Assembly: GCA_021823325.1 (NCBI GenBank)
Contig: JAKAOG010000003.1
Location: 62,001 to 126,000 of the forward strand
From: an archaeon
GTDB lineage: Archaea; Thermoproteota; Nitrososphaeria; Nitrososphaerales; Gagatemarchaeaceae
Length of the DNA: 64,000 nt
Reading direction: 5' to 3'
Part shown: positions 49,620 to 58,253 of the stretch, one piece after another
Layout of the letters: every line of letters starts with the position of its first letter
Numbering within the stretch: the first letter of the stretch is position 1
The notes under the pieces: generated by a model
Told to the model about the DNA's origin: nothing
What the model saw: the letters and a program-made list of their open reading frames with translations, nothing else
The model's database searches: none
Program-made: the position numbers and the translations under genes

Positions 49620-50274
49620 GCGGACCCACCGACACCACCAGCGCGTCTGCGTCTGTCTCCTCCTGGTCGATGATCACCTCGCCGCTGTTGGCCGCGAAGA
49701 GAACGAGGAGGAAGACGCGTGCGGCGTCGACGGGTTTCAAGCCCCGGAGAAGCTCTGACAGAAGCGACTTGCCAGTGGCCCTGAGCCTTTCTACCAGTAT
49801 CTTGCGGAACTCGGAGAGCATCACCTGCAGCGAGACGACGTAGTTGTCGAAGTCAGGGGGTGGAAGCTCGGCCAGGGCGAGCGGGTTCGTGTCTCCTCCC
49901 TCGTCCTGCGTGACTATGTCCTGGAGTATCCTTCCGAGCTCGTCGAAGAGCTCGTCTATGTTGGTGGAGTAGATCTCGTATCTGAACGGCATGACTATGA
50001 TCTGAGGAGGTTCGGAGGTGTTGAGGAGCTTGTGCTGCATCCTGAGCCTCTCGAATAGGAAGAGCGTCTCGACCTTCAGCCTGTAGATTGTTGCGGAAGA
50101 GAGCGCGGCGGTCCCGGCCGCCCTCATGTCGATGAACTCGGACTGGGATATCGCCTTGAGGAACATGTCGAGGAGCTCTGTCAGGTTGATCTCCCATGGG
50201 CTCCTGCGCTTCGCAAGCGATGGGTCGATCAGCACGTTGAGCGGCGGCCGCGACAGCAGGCTGCCGCTAGGCAC
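49612..50274 (-). CDS. scpA: Segregation and condensation protein ScpA (kleisin)
   Basis: The 220-residue kleisin has an N-terminal SMC-neck-binding helical part (PWEINLTELLDMFLKAISQS, FIDMRAAGTAALSSATIYRL) and a C-terminal winged helix (GLKPVDAARVFLLVLFAANS with IDQEETDADALV). It closes the SMC ring and binds ScpB. It overlaps smc and scpB by 8 nt each. Confidence 0.92.
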   Translation of the reverse strand: MPSGSLLSRPPLNVLIDPSLAKRRSPWEINLTELLDMFLKAISQSEFIDMRAAGTAALSSATIYRLKVETLFLFERLRMQHKLLNTSEPPQIIVMPFRYEIYSTNIDELFDELGRILQDIVTQDEGGDTNPLALAELPPPDFDNYVVSLQVMLSEFRKILVERLRATGKSLLSELLRGLKPVDAARVFLLVLFAANSGEVIIDQEETDADALVVSVGPLE

Positions 50275-53200
50275 GAGCGGGCACCTCGGCAGGCTTGTAG
50301 TGGACCACCCTTGACATCCCTCCCGCCGAGTAGACCCCGTAAGTCACGTCGCTCGCCGAGACGAAGACGTCGCGGAGCGTGATCGCGATGATCTGCGCCT
50401 CCACCGATTTCTCCTTCAGGAACTTTGCGAGCCTGTCCGAGTTGACGGCGTCCAGCGGGGCGTCAATCTCGTCGAAGAGGTAGAACGGATGCCCCTGGAC
50501 CGCCTGCATCGCCAGGATCATCGCCACCCCCGTCACCGCCCTCTGGCCTCCGCTGTGCTGGGACGATTCGCGGAGCCCGTTGCCGAAGTCTGCGCGCAGT
50601 ATCACCCCTCCAGCGAACAGCTCGTCCGGGTTCTCCATCTCGAGGAGCGCCCTCCCTCCGGTGAGCTTCTCGAAGATCGCGCTGAACTCGGACCCGACCC
50701 TGTCGAAGGCGGACAGGAAGACCTTCTTCTTCTCCGACTCGACGCTTTCGATGAACGTGATGATGGAGTTGCGCTCGTTCTCCAGGTCGTTGTGCCTCAC
50801 GGAGAGGCTCTTGTAGCTCACGAACATCTCGGTGTACTGCCTGTCGGCTCCGCGGTTGACCGACCCGGACGCGGTCTGGTACTCCTGCTGGAGCTCGACC
50901 AGCAGGGTCTCGCTGGTCGCGAAATACTCGAGCTCTTCGCTGAACCCGAGCATCCTGAGGCTCCCGAGCGCCTCCTCTATCTTTTCCTGGGCTGCGCTGG
51001 CCTGCCCTGAAAGCGCGAACAGGTCCTTCTGGTGCCCTGCCATCGACCTGGACACTCCGTCTCGCTCCTCCTTCAGCCTCTTCGCCTTCGCGTCGAACTC
51101 GTCGAGGACCGGCTGGCTGCGCCTGGACGACTCCATGAGCTTCGAGATCTGCGATTCAAGCGCCCCCTTCTGCTCTGCGAGCTCCCTGATCCTGCGAGGA
51201 GCCTCCTTGACGAATTGCTTGTTGGACTGCAGGTCCTCGACCGCGTTCGCGAGGTCGAGCTGGTTCTCCTCAAGCGCCCTCAGGAGGACGTTCTCCAGGT
51301 TCGCCTTTTCGCGCGTGAGCGTCAGGTTGAGGTCCTGGATCCTGTTCCTGATCGTGTCTATCTCTGCCGACACCGTCTGCTTGGTCCCGTCGACCTCCGC
51401 GAGCAGCGCGTCCAGCCCGAGCGCCTGAGCGTCCGCGACGACCTGCTGGAGCGACCCGATCCCCTTCGAGATGGAGTCCTTCCTTTCGGTGCTCGTCTTC
51501 AGCTTCTCTTCGAGGCGGGCGACGGCGTTCACCTGCTTCTGGTACTCGGCGTTCATCGACCTGAATATGCTCTTGTACCTGTTCGCCATCCTCGTGATGG
51601 TGGTCGCCTCGGCCTTCAGGCTCGTCGTGGTGACTATCTTCTTGACCCGCTCCTTCATCAGGGTCCTCGACTCCGTCTCGATGTGGTCCAGCTCCGACCT
51701 CCTCCGGTCGATCGCCCCCTTCAGAGCCCCTACCGCGTCCTCCACCTCGCTGATCCCCTCGATGTTCTCCAGCCCCTCCATCAGGTTGACCATCAGCTCC
51801 TGGTAGCCGAAGCTGAACGCGCGTCCGCCCTGCTCGAAAGTCTCCCCGTCGAGGGTGACTGCACGGACGCCCTCGGAAGCCAGTATGTACCCGATAGCCT
51901 CCGTCTCCACGAGGACCGAGTCCCCTGCCAGGAAGTTCACCAGCCCCTGGAACTCCTCCTCGCACTTCAGCACGTCCGACACGGGGCCGATCACCCCGGC
52001 CGACTTCTCGACGTCAAGCGACTTCACGTCTTCCACCTCGCTCAGCGGGATGACGGAGAAGCTCTTCGCCTTCAGGGACTTCGCCGCTTTGATCAGCTGG
52101 GTCATCGACTTCAGGTCCTGGACCACGAACGCGCCCATCCACTTCCCCATGACCGCGGTCACCGCCTTCGTGTACTGCTGCGGATACCTCACGACCTGGC
52201 CGAGGCGCCCAACGTAGCCAGGGACCCCTCCCTGGTCGCATAGCTCCTGCAGCTTCAGTTGGCCGCTCCTCTCCCCTGCGAGGCTCTCGGACATGTGCCT
52301 GAACGCCTCCTCCCTCGACACCTCCGCCGAGGCCTTCTCTAGGATCTTGGACGCGCCCTGTATCGACGCGACGAGGCGCTCCCTCGTCTTCTCTGCCCCC
52401 GTCAGGTTCTCGTCCAGCGAGCTGAGCTCTTTGGTCGAGCTGTCATAGAGCTCGAAGAGCTGCTTCGTGCTCGCCTCCAGCTTCCCGAGCACCTCGGAAT
52501 ATCCGTCCACCCTGAGCTTGAGCTCGTCGAGGCGCTTCCTCTCCACGTTCAGGCTCGCGGTCGTCGCGTTAATCGCTAGGTCGACCTGGGTCTGCTTCTG
52601 GCCGAGGTCGGCGAGCCTCACCTGGACCTTCGCCGTCTGCTTCCCTTTCTTCTCGATTGTCGCCCTGAGCTCTTCTCCCGCGCGGAAGAACTCCTTGAGC
52701 CTCTGGGCCAGGTCCGCGTGCTTCGCGTCCAGCTTCTCGATCTCAGCGGTCAGCTGCCTGACAGTAGATGTCGCGGCGTTCGCCTCCTTCTGCTTCTCGG
52801 AGACCACCTGCTTCAGCTGGGGGACCGTCTCCCCTTCCAGCTCGGCCACGTTCGACTCCGCCGTCTTGAAGTCCGACTCGAGAGTCTCGAGCTCGTTCCT
52901 GAGGCCCGCGAGCTGGAACTGCAGCTCCACATGGCTCGCGCCTCCTCCCTGGATGACCTCCACGATGAACTTCGTCTTCTCGCTGTCGACCTGCCCGATG
53001 CGGTTCTCCAGCTCCACGAGCCTCGCGCTCATGTCGCTCAGCTTCCCGTTGAGCTCCTGCTCCTGCGACCGGAGGTCGGCGAGCCTGGACTTCAGGTCGG
53101 AGATCTTCTTCGACGTTATGACCGCGTTGAGCCAGTTTATCTGCGACTCGAGCTGGTTGAACCTGACCATCTCCGTCCTCTGCGAGTCGAGCGACTCGAG

Positions 53201-53827
53201 CGTGCTCTTCATCTCGCCGATGCGCGCCATCGCCACCTCCAGCCTCTGGTCTGCCTGGCCGAGCTGTCGCTGCGCCTCTGCCTTCCTCTCGTCGAACTTC
53301 GAGATGCCGACGACGCTCTCGATGACCTTCCTCTTTTCCTCCGGCGTCAGGTCCGCCATCTTCGTCGCCGCGCCCTGGGCGACGATGTTGAATCCGCCCG
53401 GGGAGAGCCCCGCTATGTCGATGATGTCTGCGAGCGCGCCCCTAGTCGACTTCCTTCCGTTGATGAAATATGAGTTGTCGCCGTCCTCCCTGAGCTCGCG
53501 CGTGAGCGTGACGAGGTCTGAATCGACGGGGATCGTCCTGTCGGAGTTGTCGAACTGCAGGGTGACGCGGCACGCGGTCGGCTTTCCGGACGAACCGCCG
53601 TCTTCGGTGCGCGGGTCGAAGATCAATCCCGAGAGCCTTCCGTTCGCAGCCCTCAGCGCCTTCGGTGAATTTTCTCCGATGGTGAACGCAATCGCATCCG
53701 CAAGGTTCGACTTGCCGCTGCCGTTCGGACCGGTGATGACAGTGAAGCCTCGCTCGAAGTTTACGACGACTGTTCGAGGGCCAGACGACTTGAACCCGCG
53801 CATCTCCAGTCTTCGTATATACGTCAC
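50267..53827 (-). CDS. smc: Chromosome segregation ATPase SMC
   Basis: SMC dimers compact and segregate chromosomes. The 1,186-residue protein has Walker A GPNGSGKS (33-40), two long coiled coils, a central hinge (about 510-660: DQGGVPGYVGRLGQVVRYPQ, AVTLDGETFEQGGRAFSFGY), the signature HSGGQRAV and Walker B PFYLFDEIDAPLDAVNSDRL near the C-terminus. A minus-strand CTTATATCCC near 53863-53872 is the probable promoter; the start is GTG 53827. Confidence 0.96.
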   Translation of the reverse strand: MTYIRRLEMRGFKSSGPRTVVVNFERGFTVITGPNGSGKSNLADAIAFTIGENSPKALRAANGRLSGLIFDPRTEDGGSSGKPTACRVTLQFDNSDRTIPVDSDLVTLTRELREDGDNSYFINGRKSTRGALADIIDIAGLSPGGFNIVAQGAATKMADLTPEEKRKVIESVVGISKFDERKAEAQRQLGQADQRLEVAMARIGEMKSTLESLDSQRTEMVRFNQLESQINWLNAVITSKKISDLKSRLADLRSQEQELNGKLSDMSARLVELENRIGQVDSEKTKFIVEVIQGGGASHVELQFQLAGLRNELETLESDFKTAESNVAELEGETVPQLKQVVSEKQKEANAATSTVRQLTAEIEKLDAKHADLAQRLKEFFRAGEELRATIEKKGKQTAKVQVRLADLGQKQTQVDLAINATTASLNVERKRLDELKLRVDGYSEVLGKLEASTKQLFELYDSSTKELSSLDENLTGAEKTRERLVASIQGASKILEKASAEVSREEAFRHMSESLAGERSGQLKLQELCDQGGVPGYVGRLGQVVRYPQQYTKAVTAVMGKWMGAFVVQDLKSMTQLIKAAKSLKAKSFSVIPLSEVEDVKSLDVEKSAGVIGPVSDVLKCEEEFQGLVNFLAGDSVLVETEAIGYILASEGVRAVTLDGETFEQGGRAFSFGYQELMVNLMEGLENIEGISEVEDAVGALKGAIDRRRSELDHIETESRTLMKERVKKIVTTTSLKAEATTITRMANRYKSIFRSMNAEYQKQVNAVARLEEKLKTSTERKDSISKGIGSLQQVVADAQALGLDALLAEVDGTKQTVSAEIDTIRNRIQDLNLTLTREKANLENVLLRALEENQLDLANAVEDLQSNKQFVKEAPRRIRELAEQKGALESQISKLMESSRRSQPVLDEFDAKAKRLKEERDGVSRSMAGHQKDLFALSGQASAAQEKIEEALGSLRMLGFSEELEYFATSETLLVELQQEYQTASGSVNRGADRQYTEMFVSYKSLSVRHNDLENERNSIITFIESVESEKKKVFLSAFDRVGSEFSAIFEKLTGGRALLEMENPDELFAGGVILRADFGNGLRESSQHSGGQRAVTGVAMILAMQAVQGHPFYLFDEIDAPLDAVNSDRLAKFLKEKSVEAQIIAITLRDVFVSASDVTYGVYSAGGMSRVVHYKPAEVPARA

Positions 53828-53861
53828 AGGAAGATTTGCCCCGTCTGCAGGACAGGTATGA

Positions 53862-54116
53862 TACGGGATATAAGCGAATCGGAGTCAGATTCGTAGCCCA
53901 AAAACCGGCCCCAATCGCCGGCGCAGGGCGTTTTTTCGGTGCAAGCGCCCACTATTGTTGGGGGGGTTGCGGTCAGCCTGCTTTGGGCTTATTTTGAACG
54001 TGTCGCTGCGAATATCCTCCCTCTCATCGAAAGACGCCTGAATCCAGCTATTTTCAAGGCACCAGCTCCCCATCCCCGAGGGTCACGCTCATGTCTTTTG
54101 GGCCGCCGAAGTTTCC
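53862..54116. other. Intergenic region upstream of smc
   Basis: About 290 bases separate smc from the divergent peptidase gene. There is an smc promoter near 53863-53872, an AT-rich tract GCTTATTTTG near 53988, and T-runs after CCGG-rich stretches (53905-53936). Weak open frames on both strands have no recognisable product. A small RNA is possible, but I cannot support one. Confidence 0.35.
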
Positions 54117-55202
54117 GTGGCACAAGGTAGTAATAACGGAGTTTCGGTTCGGCCGCCGTTGTCAATCTATTCTCAGCGGAGAAAGAGGATCCTCGCAGCC
54201 GCGAAGGGGAGGCAGGTCGCGGTCTTCAGCGCGCCGAACCTGTTCTACCTGACCGACTTCCTCGGAGGCGGAGCGGGCATCGTCCTTCCAGACAAGACGG
54301 TCGTGGTGACGAGCCCTCTGGAGGCCGACAGGTCGGGAGAGATGTGCAAAGAGGCCGAGATAGTCGTCGCGAAGAGGTGGAAGGACGTCGAGGAAGTGAT
54401 CGGAAAGCACCTCGAGAAGGGGAAGGTGCTCGTAGACCACGCGTCGCCGCAGAGCGACAAGAGGTTCGAGGCGCACCCTGAGATGTTCGTCGAAGTAAGA
54501 CGCACGAAGGACGAGCTCGAGATCCAGAGGATAAGGAAGGCGTGCGCTTTCACTGACAAGACATACGATGCGCTGGAGAGGGTATTGAAGCCGGGGAAGA
54601 CGGAGTGGGAGCTGGCTGCCGAAGTCATGAAGACGGCCACTGAACTTGGGATGACGCCGTCCAATTCGGAGTCCTCGCTCGGGCCGATAATCATCGCCTC
54701 TGGGCCGCACGGCGCGTACGGGCACTCGGAGCTGTCGGACCGGAAGGTGAGGTCAGGGGACTTCGTGGTCGCGGACCTGTTCTTCAGGTACGAAGGGTAC
54801 AACTCTGACGAGACGAGGACGTTCGGAGTCGGGTCGGTGACGTCCGAGATGAAGAAGCACTATTCCATCGTGAGAGAGGCCCAGGAAGCGGCGATGGCGG
54901 CGGCCCGGGAGGGCGTCTCCTGCGGGGCGGTGAACGACGCGGCGGTGGACGTCCTGAAGAGGAACAGGATGGACAAGTACCTGAACCACAGCGTCGGGCA
55001 CGGAGTCGGGATAGACATCCACGAGATGCCGGGCATATTCCACGGGAACAAGGTCAAGCTGATGAGGAACGACGTGATAACCGATGAGCCCGGCGTCTAC
55101 CTCGTGGGCAAGTACGGGATCAGGATCGAGGACACGCTGCTGATAGGGAAGAGAGTGGACACGTTCACGAAGTATACGAAAGACCTCGTCATCTGCGGGT
55201 AG
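54117..55202 (+). CDS. pepQ: Xaa-Pro dipeptidase/aminopeptidase, M24 family
   Basis: The 361-residue enzyme removes residues next to proline. It has a creatinase-like N-domain (about 1-130) and a pita-bread C-domain with the metal ligands in VADLFFRYEGYNSDETRTFG, HSVGHGVGIDIHEMP, DEPGVYL and GIRIEDTLLI. The start is GTG 54117; a shorter start is possible because the first 20 residues are poorly conserved. Its end overlaps the pantoate kinase gene by 14 nt. Confidence 0.9.
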   Translation: MAQGSNNGVSVRPPLSIYSQRRKRILAAAKGRQVAVFSAPNLFYLTDFLGGGAGIVLPDKTVVVTSPLEADRSGEMCKEAEIVVAKRWKDVEEVIGKHLEKGKVLVDHASPQSDKRFEAHPEMFVEVRRTKDELEIQRIRKACAFTDKTYDALERVLKPGKTEWELAAEVMKTATELGMTPSNSESSLGPIIIASGPHGAYGHSELSDRKVRSGDFVVADLFFRYEGYNSDETRTFGVGSVTSEMKKHYSIVREAQEAAMAAAREGVSCGAVNDAAVDVLKRNRMDKYLNHSVGHGVGIDIHEMPGIFHGNKVKLMRNDVITDEPGVYLVGKYGIRIEDTLLIGKRVDTFTKYTKDLVICG

Positions 55203-56100
55203 GCCGCAGGACCCCCGCCTTCTCCCGTCCTACCTCGAACACGTCTACCCTCGCACCGCCTAGAGAAGCGAGGGCCCTCGAGACCTTCGGCGCCCTGTCT
55301 GCGTCGGTGATGCAGTGCACCGAGTAGCCGATCATGTTCTGGCTCGCGTGCGACGCCCCCGCCGAAGTTGCGGCCCCTATCGCCTTCTTCACCTCAGGGG
55401 ACTCGAGCCCAAGGCCTCTCGAGAACGACGCCCCCTCCGCCGCGAGCGTGTCCAGACTGGGGTCGGCCAGGAACCCGGCGAGCGCCTCCCTCCCCAGCCT
55501 GTTTATCCTCGCCTTCATCTTCGGAGAGGACAGGGCGTCCTTCTTGTCGTAGGGAGCGAAGTACACCGTGACGATCCTGGTGTCCCTGGGCACCTTCACC
55601 GCGACGAACTTCGCCGCTCCCGGCTCTCCCGCCGTCGTGATAGCCCCTGCCCCTGCGTGGCCGTAGACCACAGAGACGGTCCCAAGCCCGGTCTGCTCGA
55701 ATATCTCCGCCCTGTGGGCGAACCTCGCCAGGAGCCGCTTGGGCCATCTTATCCCGAGGGACGCTGCCGCGGCGTAGACTGAGGATGTGGCGGCGGCCGC
55801 GCTCGCCCCGAAACCCGAGCCGATGGGCGTGTCGACGCGTTGGTCGATCGATACCCCGTCCTCCATGTGTCCGGAGGCGCTGAGGAGGAGCGAGACGGCC
55901 CTCCTGGTCGTCCTCGCGTCATAGCTAGGGTCCCCGTTGACCCTCGTCTTGACCCCCGCGACATTCAGCAGCTTCGCAGTCGAGGTCGTGCCCTTCGAAA
56001 GGATGTATCCGCCCCCCGTCGCGCCAATGGGACCGGGAGACCCGTCGTAGCTTATCTCGAAGAAGTTCGTTATGGCTGATGGCGCGAACGCCGCCGTCGT
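55189..56100 (-). CDS. Archaeal pantoate kinase (GHMP family), apparently ACG-initiated
   Basis: Pantoate kinase is the archaeal route to 4-phosphopantoate in CoA synthesis. The frame starts with the conserved AFAPSAITNFFEISYDGSPG and GATGGGYILS, then the GHMP ATP loop TPIGSGFGASAAAA near residue 92, and C-terminal SAGASHASQNMIGYSVHCI. Between the preceding in-frame TGA and this conserved N-terminus there is no ATG, GTG or TTG; the first is ATG 55866, which would remove 78 residues including conserved ones. ACG codons at 56100-56098 and 56097-56095 sit where the start should be, one base after the stop of the upstream THUMP gene. About 303 residues results, normal for the family. Confidence 0.8.
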   Translation of the reverse strand, partial: TTAAFAPSAITNFFEISYDGSPGPIGATGGGYILSKGTTSTAKLLNVAGVKTRVNGDPSYDARTTRRAVSLLLSASGHMEDGVSIDQRVDTPIGSGFGASAAAATSSVYAAAASLGIRWPKRLLARFAHRAEIFEQTGLGTVSVVYGHAGAGAITTAGEPGAAKFVAVKVPRDTRIVTVYFAPYDKKDALSSPKMKARINRLGREALAGFLADPSLDTLAAEGASFSRGLGLESPEVKKAIGAATSAGASHASQNMIGYSVHCITDADRAPKVSRALASLGGARVDVFEVGREKAGVLRPTRR

Positions 56101-56101
56101 C

Positions 56102-56614
56102 CTAGGTCGCCCGCTTCAGCTTCTGTATGCTCACTATGTCGTGAGGAGAGATGACGGAGATGCAGGAGTAGTCTCCGAAGATCTCGAGGAGGACGACCTT
56201 GTCAGGCGAGTTCAGGCTCACCTTCCGGTCGATGGCGTCGGCGAGGGCGTCTATCAGCTGCTTGTCCGTGTACGGCGAGTCCCTGGCCTCTATGGTGATC
56301 CTGAACGTCTCTCCGGGGCCTATGGACGACGAGAGCTCCTTCACCGCTTTCACGATCTCCTCCACCTTGGTGTCGACGACCTTGTCGACGGGGATGACCC
56401 TCAGGATGAACCTGACCCTGAAAGGCTCCGACCGGACGAAGTCGGTGATGAAAGAGAGGAGCGCCTTCGGGTCTTCCACGTTGACTTCTATGACCCCGTC
56501 GTACGCCGACCTGTCGATGACGACCTTCCGTATCCCCGAGAGCAGGGCGATCTCCTTGAACTCGGCGGAGGCCTTTGCCTCCAGCCCCTTCGCAGAAGTG
56601 ACTACTAGGTTCGT
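56102..56614 (-). CDS. THUMP-domain RNA-binding protein (Tan1-like), apparently ACG-initiated
   Basis: The 170-residue protein reads NLVVTSAKGLEAKASAEFKE, then the THUMP core (LRVIPVDKVVDTKVEEIVKA, ETFRITIEARDSPYTDKQLI, DALADAIDRKVSLNSPDKVV, ISVISPHDIVSIQKL). It is close to Tan1-type proteins that assist tRNA acetylation at C12. In frame, no ATG, GTG or TTG exists near this N-terminus. The residue before NLVV is encoded by ACG at 56614-56612, which overlaps the end of sua5. The long frame to 57268 crosses sua5 and is spurious. Confidence 0.78.
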   Translation of the reverse strand, partial: TNLVVTSAKGLEAKASAEFKEIALLSGIRKVVIDRSAYDGVIEVNVEDPKALLSFITDFVRSEPFRVRFILRVIPVDKVVDTKVEEIVKAVKELSSSIGPGETFRITIEARDSPYTDKQLIDALADAIDRKVSLNSPDKVVLLEIFGDYSCISVISPHDIVSIQKLKRAT

Positions 56615-57219
56615 CCGCCCTTCACTTGGTTCCCGACCCCGATTGGACCAGTTCTTAAGATTGTGACCGAGTCGCCCTCCACCTGGACCACGGTCGACTC
56701 CTTCCCCCCCAGGACCCCGCCGTCGAGTATGAGGTCGACCTTCTCCCCGAGCTGGGCGACGGCATCTGCGGCCGACCTCGAAGAGGGGCTCCCTGAGACG
56801 TTCGCGCTCGTCCCCGTGAGCCATCCTCCGCAGGCGTCGATGAGCTCCATGCAGGAAGCGAGCCCCGGGACCCTGACCCCGAGGTTCCCTGTCCCGGAGT
56901 GCAGGAGGTCGGGGACCTTCCTCCTGAGCGGAGCTACTATGGTCAGGGGCCCCGGCCAGTGCTCCTTCGCGAGGGCGAGTGATTTCGGGTTCAGCTGCAC
57001 TATCGCGGCGGCCTTCTCTGCCGACCCACAGAGGACTGGGACGGCCTTCGACCCCCTCCCTTTGGCGCCGAAGAGCCGCCCCACAGCGGCGTCGTCGAAC
57101 GGGTCGCACCCAAGGCCGTAGACTGTGTCGGTCGGATACACCACCAGCCCGCCTCTCTTTACGATGGCGGCGGCGCTTGCGATCGACGTTGGCCCGATCG
57201 GTAGGACGGTGGCGGCCAT
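56605..57219 (-). CDS. Threonylcarbamoyl-AMP synthase (Sua5/YciO/YrdC family)
   Basis: The enzyme makes threonylcarbamoyl-AMP for t6A37 of tRNA. The 204-residue protein has the YrdC core RGGLVVYPTDTVYGLGCDPF, KGRGSKAVPVLC, HWPGPLTIVAPL, GNLGVRVPG and GWLTGTSANVSGSPS, without the extra C-terminal Sua5 domain. ATG 57219 lies about 30 nt after a minus-strand TATA-like CCGTTATAGC near 57247-57256. Confidence 0.93.
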   Translation of the reverse strand: MAATVLPIGPTSIASAAAIVKRGGLVVYPTDTVYGLGCDPFDDAAVGRLFGAKGRGSKAVPVLCGSAEKAAAIVQLNPKSLALAKEHWPGPLTIVAPLRRKVPDLLHSGTGNLGVRVPGLASCMELIDACGGWLTGTSANVSGSPSSRSAADAVAQLGEKVDLILDGGVLGGKESTVVQVEGDSVTILRTGPIGVGNQVKGGRT

Positions 57220-57342
57220 TTCTTGCCTCCCGGCCGCGCAGCATCGCGCTATAACGGTTGAAGCCCACGGCTCTGTCGGGGGATGCCTAGAGGGGACGCA
57301 GCAGGGGATCGCTTCTGCGAGTTCACGGACGACGCACCGTGA

Positions 57343-57351
57343 GATTTAATA
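57343..57351 (+). promoter_or_regulatory. TATA box of the acidic microprotein
   Basis: GATTTAATA is centred 30 nt before ATG 57377. It supports transcription of this 30-codon gene from its own promoter. Confidence 0.6.
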
Positions 57352-57376
57352 GTTCATCACAAACCGCGGGGCGGAC

Positions 57377-57469
57377 ATGTCTGAAGAGGATCAGGAACTC
57401 GACGAGGACCTTGACGAAGACCTGGACGAAGACGGATGGGAAGAGGACTCGGACGAGGACGGGCTCTAG
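57377..57469 (+). CDS. 30-residue highly acidic microprotein
   Basis: ATG 57377 to TAG 57469 encodes 30 residues of which about 20 are Asp or Glu (starting MSEEDQELDEDLDEDL), with one Trp and no basic residue. It has a strong TATA box at the right distance for a leaderless transcript, and TPI has a separate TATA further on. Composition resembles histone- or nucleic-acid-mimicking acidic tails. Function unknown. Confidence 0.6.
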   Translation: MSEEDQELDEDLDEDLDEDGWEEDSDEDGL

Positions 57470-57510
57470 AGACCGTCCTGAACCGAGACCTGCCGTCCGC
57501 GCACGCGACA

Positions 57511-57518
57511 CTTTAAGA
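57511..57518 (+). promoter_or_regulatory. TATA box of tpiA
   Basis: CTTTAAGA lies about 34 nt before ATG 57548, separating tpiA from the upstream microprotein gene. Confidence 0.5.
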
Positions 57519-57547
57519 CACCTGGCTGCTTCTCCGGTCGTCGCCGC

Positions 57548-58207
57548 ATGAGGACCCTCATAGTCAACTGCAAGAACTATCCTGAGGTTCTTGGCGAAGG
57601 GGCGGTGAGCCTCGCGCGCGCCGTCTCCCGCGTCGCCGAAGACGGCGAAGTTAGGGCGATAATCGCGCCTCCTACCCCGTTCCTGGGCCTCGTCGCATCC
57701 AAGACAGGGGCGACGGTCTACAGCCAGGACGTGGACGCCGTGGTGGGAGACAAGACGACAGGGGCGACCCTTCCTGACGCTGTCAGGGGAGCAGGGGCGA
57801 CAGGGACGATACTCAACCATAGCGAGTCGAAGAAGGCGTTCGGCATACTGTCCGATCTGGTCCCGAGGCTCAGGGGACTGGAAGTCTGCCTGTGCGCGGG
57901 GACGAGCGCCGAAGCCGCCAAGCTCTCCAAGCTGGGACCGACTTACGTGGCCATCGAGCCGCCGGAGCTGATCGGCACGGGCGTGGCTGTGTCGAAGGCC
58001 AGGCCCTCCCTCGTCACGGACACGATAACCGCCGTGAGAGACGCGGGGTACAGGGGCCGCGTCCTCTGCGGAGCGGGAATCGTGACAGGCGCCGACGTGA
58101 AGAAGGCGGTGGAGCTCGGGGCTGAGGGGGTGCTGGTCGCTTCGAGCGTCGTGAAAGCTCCTGACTGGAACGCGAAGGTCAGGGAGCTGGCTGATTCTCT
58201 TATGTGA
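57548..58207 (+). CDS. tpiA: Triosephosphate isomerase, archaeal type
   Basis: TPI interconverts DHAP and glyceraldehyde-3-phosphate. The 219-residue protein is the short archaeal form, with NCKNYPE, the catalytic His loop GTILNHSESKKAFG, Glu in VAIEPPELIGTG, and the phosphate loop LCGAGIVTGADVKKAVELGA. It is followed by gdhA on the same strand and is part of the window's gluconeogenic set (FBP aldolase, FBPase). Confidence 0.95.
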   Translation: MRTLIVNCKNYPEVLGEGAVSLARAVSRVAEDGEVRAIIAPPTPFLGLVASKTGATVYSQDVDAVVGDKTTGATLPDAVRGAGATGTILNHSESKKAFGILSDLVPRLRGLEVCLCAGTSAEAAKLSKLGPTYVAIEPPELIGTGVAVSKARPSLVTDTITAVRDAGYRGRVLCGAGIVTGADVKKAVELGAEGVLVASSVVKAPDWNAKVRELADSLM

Positions 58208-58222
58208 TAACGGAGCCCTTTC

Positions 58223-58230
58223 GTTATATA
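58223..58230 (+). promoter_or_regulatory. gdhA TATA box
   Basis: GTTATATA is centred 27 nt before ATG 58254. It is one of the strongest promoter matches in the window. Confidence 0.65.
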
Positions 58231-58253
58231 CAATTGTTAAAAGGGCGACAATT

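Noticed and set aside
52467..53861. 464-codon plus-strand frame opposite smc
   Set aside because: Ser-rich shadow of the SMC coiled coil.
53885..54073. 62-codon minus-strand frame upstream of smc
   Set aside because: No recognisable domain and no clear promoter at the right distance.
56615..57268. Long upstream extension of the THUMP frame
   Set aside because: It crosses sua5 in another frame and is Arg/Gly-rich nonsense; the THUMP homology begins at 56614.
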